A stretch of DNA of 64,000 nt from NCBI RefSeq assembly GCF_905404315.1, contig NC_066269.1, forward strand, positions 4,526,001 through 4,590,000, in the 5' to 3' direction. The translations under genes and the position numbers were made by a program. Source of the stretch: Leptidea sinapis. Its lineage: Eukaryota > Arthropoda > Insecta > Lepidoptera > Pieridae. Positions 32,890 to 43,489 of this stretch are shown here, piece after piece (the first letter of the stretch is position 1; each line of letters starts with the position of its first letter). The notes under the pieces were generated by a model, which saw nothing but the letters and a program-made list of their open reading frames with translations, was not told where the DNA came from and did no database searches.

Positions 32890-33560
32890 TTAAAAAGTGA
32901 TCCGAAATTCGTTCTCTACACCCTCGAGAACCTCCGATACGATATCCATATTGTTGAAATCATAATATTATGCGGCGGCCACCTTGGATTTTAAAAATGA
33001 TCCCAAATTCGTTCTCTGCACCCCCGAGAACCTCGGATACGATATCCATATTGTTGAAAGCATAATTTTACGTGACGGCCATCTTGGATTTCTAAAATTA
33101 TCCCAAATTCGCTCTCTCCACCCTCGAGAACCTCGGATACGATATCCACATTGTTGAAATCATAATATTGTGCGGCGGCCATCTTGGATTTCTAAAATGA
33201 TCCCAAATTCGTTCTCTGCACCCTCGAGAACCTCGGATTCGATATCCATATTGTTGAAATCATAATATTGTGCGGCGGCAATCTTGGATAAAAACAATGA
33301 TCCCAAATTCGTCCTCTGCACCCTCAAGAACCTCGGATTCGATATCCATATTGTTGAAATCATAAATTTGCGCGGCGGCCATCTTGAATTTAAAAAACGA
33401 TCCCAAATTCGTTCCCAGCACCCTCGAGAACCTCGGATACGATATCCATAATGTTGTAATCATAATTTTGCGCGGCGGCCATCTTGGATAAAAACAATGA
33501 CCTCGGATTCGATATCCATATTGTTGAAATCAAAAATTTGCACGGTGGACATCTTGGATT
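32890..33560 (+). repeat. 100-bp minisatellite, about 6.6 units
   Basis: Units start near 32899, 32999, 33099, 33199, 33299 and 33399, with a shortened last unit near 33499. Each has GATCCCAAATTCGTTCTC, CCTCGAGAACCTCGGATACG, ATATCCATATTGTTGAAATC and GCGGCGGCCATCTTGGAT blocks with scattered substitutions. Minus-strand open frames across it reflect the repeat, not a gene. Confidence 0.9.
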
Positions 33561-33929
33561 AACAGAAAACTGCGTTTACTGCACATGACGTTATGCGACA
33601 GAATTGACATCTAAAGTTCTAATATTTAACTACTAAAGGAATACATCAATCAATCGTTCGCCTTTTCTAACTGTTTCGTTCGGTCTCAATCACTCTTTTT
33701 CGACAAAAACGCTGCACATCTTCGTGACGCTATTATTATTATTGCGTTTCATTAGTATAAATTTTACCCTCATCACAACACAAGAAGTTTCACTTCAAAA
33801 ATCATCAAAATCTGTTGGCGTGATATTGAATTATTCGTCCATTTGTCGCACACATACATAACGCAATTTTAAAACTTAAATGGTTTTCTCGTGCATGCAA
33901 TTGTCAGAACTAGACCAATGGGACTAAAC

Positions 33930-34095
33930 CAGGCTATGAACTAACTATATCGGAATGGATGACACGGGAAGCAGCAGCTTTCAAATAAAGAATTAACGAT
34001 CATCAAAATTGGTTCACCCAGACGGAAGTTCTGAGGTAACAAACATAAAAAGAAATACCGTCGAATTGAGAACCTCCTCTTTCATCACGCGTAAT
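33930..34095 (+). repeat. Dispersed repeat end (family R2)
   Basis: Text such as CAGCTTTCAAATAAAGAATT, CAAAATTGGTTCACCCAG and GAATTGAGAACCTCCTC recurs at 52440-52570. It is the conserved end of a dispersed lepidopteran repeat. The class is uncertain. Confidence 0.5.
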
Positions 34096-34134
34096 TTGTA
34101 TGGGAACCACTGTCGCAACTCAATGTTATACGCC

Positions 34135-35650
34135 AATGATATTTAAAAGTATAGATAGGTTACCTAGACAACATTCGGTGTTTGTAAATGATACGCAAAC
34201 GCACACAGGAGTAATTTAACATTGCAATAGCACACTACATTACGATTACACGTCAAAGAAGGATAGTAAATGCAATTATCGCAAGTGAAAAAGAGATAAT
34301 TCTAATTTGCTAATTGCTTCGTATTTGTACATCGTGATTTATGCCTAAAATACGATTAATTCATGAGTTCATGTAATAAAAGTTATAAAGTAGTAAAACT
34401 ACATTTAAATTAAGTAAATTAGGTGTTATTGATTAAAAAAAAATATTGATTATAATATATAGCCATATTAATGGTACATAACATAATTATTTGTACATAA
34501 AATATTAAAAAACATACAGACATATCAAAACAAAACCGAAATGTATTTACAGTAAGAGTTCCATTTTTACAATTTTACTAACGACGGCTCCCAAAAAGTT
34601 TTAAGGTTACAATAATTACTATTTCTTGTATATTATATTATTTATGAATGTATTTTTGTTGATGTTTTATTACAATAAGATAAAGGGAGAAACAGAAAAT
34701 GATCCATTGATTCTTCTGTAGTTAGCAAGGGATAAACCGAAAGGGCAGTGTTACTGAAAAAACTCCTACGCATGCAGATAGCACTTTCTGTCTACGTCCG
34801 CTACCTACCCTAAAACTTGTTTTTGTAGTTTGATAGTTCAGCTACACCTTTTTATTAAAAATATTAAATTTCGAATTACATTCACTGCAGCAACGCCTTT
34901 TTTACATAATTTCCTAAATTGTCCTAAAATATACTACCTCGATCATCCTGCAGCAGACAGGGTAGTTGCGATATATTCGGAGTATTATCGTATGGTTCCA
35001 AATGTGTCGTTGTCCATTTTGCGAGTAGACCTCCTGGTACGTTACATACATTCCAAGATTAAGTACTAATAAAATATCAAATAGCCTGCTATTACTAATC
35101 TCATTCTATACCACCTTTATTATAAGACTTTGAAAGCCAGAACTTATTATAATCATAATAATATTATATAAGAAAGGCGCTCACTAACTAACAAGAAAAC
35201 TCAAGTTCCGCGGTTCAAGCGGTTACGAAAGCAATGTATTCTGCATACGATTTCACTTCTGGTTGATTAATCTATGACACATACTATTTGTCCTTGTCGC
35301 GCTGCAGTTGACATTATATTCTCTATCTTGCTCGAACCACCACGTTAATAATTCGAGATTTAATATTTTTATTTATTTGTAAATAAGAAATAAAATACAA
35401 ATACGACGTTCTTTTATATAATTTCGTATGGTATGAAATACCTTCACTCTTATATATCTTGCAAACGTAGTTTTTACATTTTCTTAACACACATGTTGCC
35501 ATTTTAGATTATTATTGTCACGCCACGAAAACGTTCCGCTTAGCTCGCTGCTATTAGCCGACTAAATGAAATTACGAAAATTGTCTGAATTTGTCTGCAA
35601 CATTTTGCGCGTGCTAGTGCGATATCTACCTCTTTATTGTATATAATATC
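34135..35650 (+). repeat. Segmental duplication, left copy
   Basis: The region from ATGATATTTAAAAGTATA onward matches 36405-37630 with indels. It shares CATTGCAATAGCACACTACA, TTATGCCTAAA and CTACCTCGATCATCC blocks and a GCGCTAGTG-ATATC-ACCTC segment near the right end. There is no coding content that I can support. Confidence 0.65.
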
Positions 35651-35869
35651 ATTGGTTATACGCCCTATTGACTAGTCAAATAAACACAACCATTCGCACA
35701 CATACGTAACCACTAATGCAGTCCTATAATTGGTCAACGTAACTATACCATCTGGGGCCCGTGGCAACTTCTTTTGATGCCCTATCAGTAAAAATAATCA
35801 CGTTGTACTTAGTTTAATTTTAATAAACTTCGAGATTTTCACCGTACTCAATTACATTATAATTACAAT

Positions 35870-36195
35870 TGTATATGTCCTACCAATGGCCATAGGCCTC
35901 CTCTCTTGGGCCAGAGGGAATGGTCTGTAGTCCCGACGCACTCCAATGTGTATTGGAGAATTCACATTCATCCATAGGACATAATATCTCAATGCATTGT
36001 CATATCATCTATTTCAAGATCAAATCAGGGACGTCTTGAAAAAAGGCCAAGTCAAGAGTACCCTAAACCGGAGAGAATGTATGAAAGGAATAATGAAAGT
36101 GGACGAAGTGAAACTAGTATGTAAGGATCGTAGCAAGTGGAAAGAAGTGGTCTCTGCCTACCCCTACGGGAAAGAGGCGTGATTTTATGTATGTA
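35870..36195 (+). mobile_element. Retroposon end with LINE-like C-terminal remnant
   Basis: CAATGGCCATAGGCCTCC and CACTCCAATGTGTATTGG blocks are typical of a common lepidopteran dispersed repeat. A short frame follows with RDVLKKGQVKSTLNRRE and CKDRSKWKEVVSAYP, resembling the far C-terminus of a LINE ORF, ending in ATGTATGTATGT. Confidence 0.45.
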
Positions 36196-36404
36196 TGTAT
36201 ACTTCTGGAAAGCTGCAGGACATAAGATGATTTTTTATTAATAAATCAGCAAGGTTTCTAATACACGAAGATTTTTCTATTTCTTTTCTGAAAGTGGATG
36301 GAAAACTGAGAATTTCTCTGGCAAATGATTCAGACATGTCTTTTTTTATATATCTCAACAAATTCTAGAGTCTAATTGTATTCTTCTAAAACTTTTAAAG
36401 TGGA

Positions 36405-37630
36405 AGGCAATGATATTTAAAAGTATATAGGTTACGTAGACATCATTCGGTGTTTGAAAATGATACACTAACGCACACATGAATAATTTAACATTGCAAT
36501 AGCACACTACATTACGATTACACGTCAAAGAAGGATAGTAAATGCAATTATTGCAAGCGAAAAAGAGAACTCTAATTTGCTAATTCCTTCGTATTTGTAT
36601 AGAAAAAATACAGTTAATTCATCAGATATGATTTTTTACCGTACACCGTGATTTATGCCTAAATTACGATTTATTCATGAGTTCATGTAGTAATAGCCAA
36701 AAAGTAGTAAAACTGCATTGAAATTAGATAGATAATGTGTCATTGATTTTATAAAAGAATAATTTAATATTGATTATAATATATAGCCTCATTGTTGATA
36801 TCAATTATTTATACATAAAATAATAAAAATACAATACAATTTTACTAACGAAGGCTCCCGAAAAGTTTTAAGATTACAATTATTATTTTTTGTATCTTAT
36901 ATTATTTATGAATGTCTTTTTGTTGAGGGTTTATTACAATAAGGTAATGGGAGAAGAAGAAAATGATCCAGTGATTCTTCTGCAGTTAGCAAGGGACATA
37001 CTGAAAGGGACAGTGTTATTGAAAAAACTGTTACGTAAACAAATAACACTCGCTGTCTACATCCGCTACCTACCCTAAACCTTGTTTTAGTAGTTTGATA
37101 GTTCAGCTACCTATATACGCACTTGTTAATTAAAAGTTATTGCATTTCGTATTACATTCACTGCAACAACGACTTTTTTTCATCATTTCCTAAAATATTC
37201 TACCTCGATCATCCCGCAACAGACAGCATCAATATTTTGTCATTTCTGTACGTTAATCTATGATCGGCTTGGCGGCGATCGGCGTTGTCATGGCGACATA
37301 TTTATTTTGTTACATAAATAATGAAATCAAATAAAATGTTATAATTCATGATTTCTTAACTATGGTATGTAAATCTATGATTTCTTTTTACTTTCGTAAT
37401 TACTGCATCTTCCCATGACAAGAAGGCATTTTAATGGTGTACCTATATCAAATTGTAAGCAATTCTGTCAACAACAAACGCGTGTGTATCGTTTTCGTAT
37501 CGAGATTTTCATCGCGAGAGCGACTACGAACTACGACTACGACTACTACCAAATGAACCAATTGACTCCATTTAGGCGATTGATTTTCGTCGCGCTAGTG
37601 ACATATCCACCTCTTTTAATACTATAGTAT
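36405..37630 (+). repeat. Segmental duplication, right copy
   Basis: Same orientation as 34135-35650 and separated from it by about 750 bp that contain the retroposon end at 35870-36195. Differences include an extra segment near 36600 and several small deletions. Confidence 0.65.
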
Positions 37631-37714
37631 CTTTGGTAGAAGTATATTGGAAGGAAATGCGAATTTCAGTTCGTTTATAATGATGTCCAATACTCGATAA
37701 AATATGTTATAATA

Positions 37715-37735
37715 TATATATATATATATATACTT
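37715..37735. repeat. (TA)n microsatellite
   Basis: A run of alternating TA. A short AC run lies nearby at about 37859-37870. Confidence 0.8.
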
Positions 37736-37739
37736 TAAA

Positions 37740-38655
37740 CAAACTTTCCAGATCTTGGAGACGCTCATCTTCGCAAAGCTTATCAAAAAGGCTGTTGGTG
37801 ATAGGGCGAAGAGATTAAAATAATTATGGACTTGATGTAAATGTTTATTGTGAAGAACACACACACACAGCACAAAAGTAACGCGGGCGCGCGTGGGCTG
37901 TAATTGACAACTCGCATATTCGTTGATGCGGGGCGGCTTCATATTAAAAATTCTAATTTTAAATATATTTTTTTTATATCTATGGTTGTTATGCCAGGTG
38001 GAACCACCGCCAACGGTCTCCCCCTCAGTGTCGTTGTCACGGCACTCACCCTTAAGGAGTAGAGCTACGCGCGGTGCCGGCCGTTTCATTAGCCCATTTT
38101 GGGTCTTAATACCCACGACTGTTGTTGTGTAGTACGCGAACTAACTAGTTCGAAAGAGCACTCCCACACGAACTAAAGAGCGAGAGATCCGGGAACTAGT
38201 TCCCTAAGTTCTTTATTTCATTATCAATCCTACATATTATGCTACATATTAGTAATCTGTTATGGATCCTTTTTCGAATTCCAATACTGTTATGTACTTC
38301 GTAATCTTGCGCAGGCTCGATGTACAAAATATTCCACGCAAAGTTGTCAGTAGTTATCTAATTATGTTCACTCACTATAATAGTTTTAGTTCGCATTAGG
38401 GGCCGTTCACTGTAGTTCGCAGTTCTTTAGTAAACTACCGGAAAAGCCGGATCGGGCAAACGATCAGTAGAAGGATTCGAGAAAGGAACTAACGAACTAG
38501 AAGACCAACCTAGTTCGTTAAGGAGCTGCAAACTGAAATGACCGCTTATTACGTCTATTTAATGATTAAAATAAAAACGACAAAATAAGTTTAATTATCT
38601 ATTCAGAATATCTAGTAAGAAATTATCTATTCAATTACAATTAAAATTAAGTTAA
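37740..38655. other. Intergenic, short repeats only
   Basis: No gene is supported. Between about 38135 and 38530 several copies of an AACTAGTTC / CGAACTA motif occur in both orientations (GAACTAACTAGTTCG, GGAACTAGTTCCC, GAACTAG...CTAGTTCG). This may be a decayed terminal-repeat element. Confidence 0.35.
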
Positions 38656-39300
38656 GTTTAAGAAAGTAAATCTACTATTGCACTTTTTATCAGGATACCC
38701 ATCGTTAAAATAATTGCAAATAAGGTGTAAAGCTCGTCTATTGTCGTCTCTTTCCAAAAATTGACGTGGGCCATTATATTATGTTGGTCCCAAATGGCAG
38801 TGAAACTGTCATACTCATTTTCACATGGCAAAGTGGGGCCAACATAATCAGGAGTGAACCGCTCCCTTTCTCGCTTGATGGTAAGGGAGAGCTGGGATAA
38901 TCCGTCCACACAAAGTCAAAGAGATCAACAGGTCGCAGTGCACTATCACCTAGACCTGCTAACCCCAAAACGTCACCATCTCCAGGCTCGGCGGCAGCAG
39001 GCTGGAGCACTTCTGGGTCCACCGGACTGTCGAGTGACTCCTGGTACACCCTGGACACCAAGAGGGGCACAATGTCGTCATCCTCCTCATCGGTGTCGAT
39101 AATTCACTCCCTGTTTGAATGATACTATCGATATGAAACCACGCTACTCTATTTAGGGCAAGAGTGAATAATATTAATACACAATGCATAGTTACCATAG
39201 TTTAAATGATGAACGATTTCATCATCACTAAGCGACCTCCGAGAGGGTCGCGGTGTCTTCGACGTGCTGGCTGTGCTGCTGCCTCCAACCTCTATAAACC
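38655..39300 (-). pseudogene. piggyBac-like transposase N-terminal remnant
   Basis: On the minus strand: RRSLSDDEIVHHLNYG at about 39200-39300, then an acidic stretch with DDIVPLLVSRVYQESLDS, then FVWTD, and after a frameshift GPTLPCENEYDSFTAIWDQ and TTIDELYTLFAIILTMGI, ending in a stop at 38658. The order acidic N-terminus, then W...GP, then a 'T-ELY-LFA-ILTMGI' helix resembles the start of DDE_Tnp_1_7 (piggyBac) transposases. The DDD catalytic core is absent. It is a truncated relic or the first part of a derived gene. Confidence 0.5.
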
Positions 39301-39534
39301 TGTAACAATATACCAGTTGTATGCTTTGTGATTCTATTTTAGAGTACAACTAGTACTTGCCCGTTGCATTCACAACTACTACAAGGTTTTATCCTGATAT
39401 TATGAATATAAGATAGCCGATATTATACTACTTGAATTGTACGCCTAAATATGGGCAACATAAGATAACGCGCCGAAAGCCGGAAACTCAAGTCGACTCA
39501 ACGTAAAGGAAATGAATGTTCCATAATTTACTTA

Positions 39535-40279
39535 CATTGCGGGCGAAGGAGGGTAGTGGGTTGATGGTGCTGGTGATGGTGGCCGGAGATGGTGCAGGCG
39601 CCTGTGATGTCGATGGTGCAGGCACTTCGACATCAAACAGGTCACAATTTTCTCTGCAATTAATAGTCTCGTGTATGAATAGGTAAAATAAATTAAAATA
39701 ATAGAATCTGTAAAACCTTTTTTTACTACCATTTATTTACCAGTGGGAGGCTCCTTTGCACAGGAAGCCGGCTTTATTATGGGTACCACAACAGCGCCTA
39801 TTTCTGCCATGAAGCAGTAATGTGTAAACATTACCGAATCTAGTGAAATTACTGGGCAAATAAGACTTAACATCTTATGTCTCAAGGTGACTACTTAAAT
39901 ACTTACATGTTCCACGCACGCCTCTACCTGGGATGCAAGGGAGTCTCGAGGGGCCGGCCCATTGGCATATCTCCTATTGGCAAAAGCTGGAGGCTAAAAA
40001 ATATGCATAAATAATACAGTGACTCACACGATAGGCAAGCAAGCAAGTTAGTAAAAAGAAAATAAAATAAAACTACTTGTCGACTGCAACTGGACGTCCA
40101 CCTTCACGCCCGAAGTGCAGACGGCCCCTGGCGTGACGGACGCGGTGCAGCCCCTCACCTCTAGACCCCGCCACGAGCTGCTCGTCCACCTCCATCCTCT
40201 GACTCCCCTGACCCCCACGCGTTCGCACGCCTCTGCCGCGTCGGGCCCCCCGTGTTGTTTGGCTACCATAAAAAAGCAA
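39535..40279 (-). other. Possible low-complexity exons, minus strand
   Basis: Three open stretches with splice-like borders occur: 40279-40076 (arginine/glycine rich, GARRGRGVRTRGGQGSQR), 39996-39909 (PPAFANRRYANGPAPRDS, acceptor TTTTTAG, donor GTAAGT) and 39652-39536 (proline/alanine rich, acceptor TTGCAG, donor GTAAGT). The phases do not join cleanly. They may belong with the piggyBac-like remnant downstream. I cannot support one gene model. Confidence 0.25.
39745..39900 (-). repeat. Dispersed short repeat (family R1), partial
   Basis: Reverse-orientation copy with GGGTACCACAACAGCGCCTA, TAATGTGTAAACATTAC and GAAATTACTGGGCAAAT blocks shared with the other R1 copies. Confidence 0.7.
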
Positions 40280-41872
40280 AATTTAACTGAACACGTTAAT
40301 TTAAAAGCCTTTGATAATTTATACGTCTAAATAGGCCGTGACAACTGCGAAAACGAAGGAAAAAATAAAGGTTAACTGTTAACCTCTTTTTTGAGCAATA
40401 CACGCAAACTAACACACAAATCGAAAGTTGAAGATGTAGCTTACATCGTACATTAGAGTAATAAACCTGGCCTGTTTTCATCGGTTGTCTAGTAGCAAGA
40501 GGCTCTATCTAGACGTATAAATTATCGAAGAAAAAGGCAGTGAAGAATAAGTGCAAGAAACAACTAAGAGGTAGCAGAGAGAAACATGCAACAATTTTTA
40601 TTGTTATAAAAAAAATTAACAAAAAAACAAATAATTCTAGTTACGATTATTGTAATTTTTGGAATCGGTGTACTTCCGCTGCGACCCGCTCTCGCCTCTC
40701 ACCTCCTCACGACTCAAGCACATCTCACCTACAACTATGTATGTAGTTACAAGCCTATCTTGGATGACACCGACTCCAAGACCTTCGCTTTGCTCTCTTG
40801 ACGTATGCCCACAGAGTATTTTTAAATTAAACAAAGAAATATCACGCTAGTGGCAAGCAGACATATTATGTCTGCTTGGCACTCAACGGTAGTTTTTATA
40901 CAAGACATAATATAGCTGGTTGGCACCTGGGGGTTGGTCTCAAACGTCGTAGGTAGGTTCTTATGTAGTCGCTGCAGTTGCCTTAAGCTACCAGCTGCAC
41001 TCCCCAGACCTGCTTAGTACGCTGTGTATGTGCACGGTCACAAATGAGTCCAGCAGTCCTGGTTGGTCTTTTTTCCCCAGTGGAAGAATAATAATTTCTT
41101 CTAACCCAGTCGTAGTTCCTGTATAAACCATTGACAGTATTACAAATGAGCCGAGTGAAGTCATGAAATGCCACGTGTCAAGCCAGTGTAATTTTAACAA
41201 TGTGCGAAGAAAGCCAAAGCCGAATGTTAACTAGCGAGAGTCAAGGGAGAATACTAGGCATTCTTAATTTTACTGGGAAGATGTGGCAGTAATAGAGAGA
41301 AAGCAGTAGGCAGTAATAGTACAAAATAATTGCTGGCAAGCAAAATCAATAAATTAATTAAGCCAGGCAATCTAAAATCTATAACTAATGAAGCTAGCTA
41401 GTTTACTAATTATATTTGTAACATCTAATATTTAAAATATCTAAAAGTAATGTTTACTTAAGTATGTTTGAAACATCTAATATTAATAAGCCTTATTAAT
41501 AAAATCACAATTTAGCATTATTTTTAAATTGCTTTATTAAAAAAATATAAAAGCAATTATAGATAATTACACAACTTACCCAGTATGGGATTAAATCACC
41601 AGAATTAAAAATATAGACAACTAACTTAAAGAACACAAATTGTCAAGTTGTGACGTGTGATAGGACGTCAACCACATGGCGAACGCGCGCACGGCCCACA
41701 ATACACGTGCGGTGCGCAGTTCGCACAACAGCGATAGCTGGCCTCAGCGCAGTGTATAAATTCTCTTTGGCTGCCTGTCCAGTAGCAACGCGGTCGGCGA
41801 TGAACTCGTTCCCCGCGTTCGGCACCCCTTAGCTCTCCGAACCGAACGCATCAGTTTGTTTTTGAATTGCAG

Positions 41873-42019
41873 GAATCTTCAAATATAGCCAGACTTATAA
41901 TAATAGAGTCACAGAGAAAGCTTCGACCAATCCCTAGAAACCTTCAACCTGCTGTAGATCAACCATCATCGTCAAGAGATTTGTGTGCTGCGACTGTTAC
42001 TCCTGAATCATTCACTGAG
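41873..42019 (+). CDS. Possible orphan internal exon
   Basis: A 147-bp phase-0 open stretch is bordered by a good acceptor (TTTTTGAATTGCAG) and donor (GAG/GTGCGT). It encodes ESSNIARLIIIESQRKLRP, then a serine/proline-rich part ending ATVTPESFTE. Upstream at 41680-41830 the DNA is GC richer and could hold a promoter or first exon. The protein family is not recognised. A retrotransposed segment or chance frame cannot be excluded. It may belong with the frame at 48461-48682. Confidence 0.35.
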
Positions 42020-42089
42020 GTGCGTTTTTATATCACTCCTATAATATTGTGAAACAATCAAAAATGTCTTCACATGGTCGCAATTTTTT

Positions 42090-42615
42090 TTTTATGGAAT
42101 AGGAGGACAAACGAGCGTACGGGTCACCTGTTGTTAAGTGATCACCGCCGCCCACAATCTCTTGCAACACCAGAGGAATCACAGGAGCGTTGCCGGCCTT
42201 TAAGGAAGGTGTACGCGCTTTTTTTGAAGGTACCCATGTCGTAAAGTCCCGGAAATACCGCACAAGGAAGCTCATTCCACAGCTTTGTAGTACGTGGAAG
42301 AAAGCTCCTTGAAAACCGCACTGTGGAGGACCGCCACAGTGCGGTTAAACAGCTCATCGGAACACTCCCCGTGATAAATGCGGTAGAAGACACACAATGA
42401 AGCGACGTCTCTACGCAACGCCAAGTGATCCAGTCGTTCACAGAGCACTGAATTCACCCCCGACAATTCGAGCTGCTCTGCGTTGCACGCGGTCAAATGG
42501 ATCGAGCTGATACTGGGGTGCGCCAGACCAGAGATGACAGCAATACTCCATGTGTGGCCGGACCTGCGCTTTGTAGAGCGCTAGTATGTGGGCCGGCTTG
42601 AAGTATTTCCGTGCT
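42090..42615 (-). mobile_element. LINE 3' end (jockey/CR1-type), antisense
   Basis: C-terminal coding text (ERLDHLALRRDVASLCVFYR, SSTVRFSRSFLPRTTKLWN) and 3' UTR of the family at 27142-29880. A short internal deletion/duplication lies around 42330-42350. Confidence 0.75.
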
Positions 42616-42619
42616 ATAC

Positions 42620-43470
42620 TATGCCGCTACTTCACGCCTGTATTCTATGCGAGTGTGGTTATTAACCCGGATGAGTTCGATGCAATTAAAGCAGCATCTG
42701 TCTGCAAAAAAGAGGCGTATCGAACCTGGGTTGCGGCGCTGGGCTCAAAGGATCTGAGCTGCAGAGTTCTTAAGAGGAAATATAACTGTGCCTCCAGATT
42801 TTTTAAGCGGCAAATCGCCCGTGCGAAATCGAAGCATGTCATCAAAATTGGCGAGCAGCTTTCCAGTTACCCGACCGGTACACGCAAGTTCTGGTCGTTA
42901 TCGAAAGCTGCTCTTGGTAACTTCAACCAGCCGTCCCTGCCGCCGTTGCACATGAGGAATGACACCCTGGCCCATACGCCAGAAAAAAATCCGATCTCCT
43001 GTGCACTCTTTTTGCCTCAAACTCGACTCTTGACGACAACGGAAAAACACCGCCGACCATCCCGCGGTGTCAGAACTCTATGCCTGAAGTACAGTTCAGA
43101 CAGAAAACTGTTAGGCGAGCTCTGTTTTCGTTGGACGTCAGGAAGTCAAGCGGGCCGGATGGCATTTCTCCAATCGCGCTTAGAACGTGTGCCCCTGAGT
43201 TGACGCCGGTGCTAACGCGTCTATTCCAACAATAAGGGGACAGTTCGGATCCAGCAAACTACAGGCCTATTGCTATTACCTCTCTGGTCTCCAAAATCAT
43301 GGAGAGCATAATTAACCGCCAGCTCTTGGTATACCTTGAGGGTCAACAGTTAATCAACGATCGACAGTACGGCCTTCGCCATGGTGGGTCGGCAGGTGAT
43401 CTTCTGGTATACCTAAGACATAGATGGGCGGCTATTGAAAGCAAGGCCTTGCAGTTTACCTAGATATAAT
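42620..43470 (+). mobile_element. LINE internal fragment (same family), sense
   Basis: Holds the region between endonuclease and reverse transcriptase: FFKRQIARAKSKHVIKIGE, FWSLSKAALGNFNQPSLPPL, and, after frameshifts, SGPDGIS-, NYRPIAITSL- and STAGDLLVYL-like motifs. It is placed head to head with the 3' fragment at 42090-42615, so the two pieces were joined by rearrangement or successive insertions. Confidence 0.65.
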
Positions 43471-43489
43471 AATATATATAATATAATAA

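Noticed and set aside
32991..33463. Overlapping minus-strand frames with repeated FNNMD and EVLEGAE text
   Set aside because: Products of the 100-bp minisatellite. The period is not a multiple of three, so no continuous repeat protein is encoded.
32890..33560. CRISPR-like repeat array
   Set aside because: Units are contiguous 100-bp tandem repeats without distinct spacers, in a eukaryotic genome.
34830..35069. 79-codon frame in the left segmental duplication
   Set aside because: The right copy does not keep the frame open and no family is recognised.
36890..37078. 62-codon frame in the right segmental duplication
   Set aside because: It is not preserved in the left copy.
40048..40279. Arginine/glycine-rich protein-coding gene
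   Set aside because: The frame is GC-driven, splice phases to neighbouring stretches do not fit and no family is recognised. Listed only as possible low-complexity exons.
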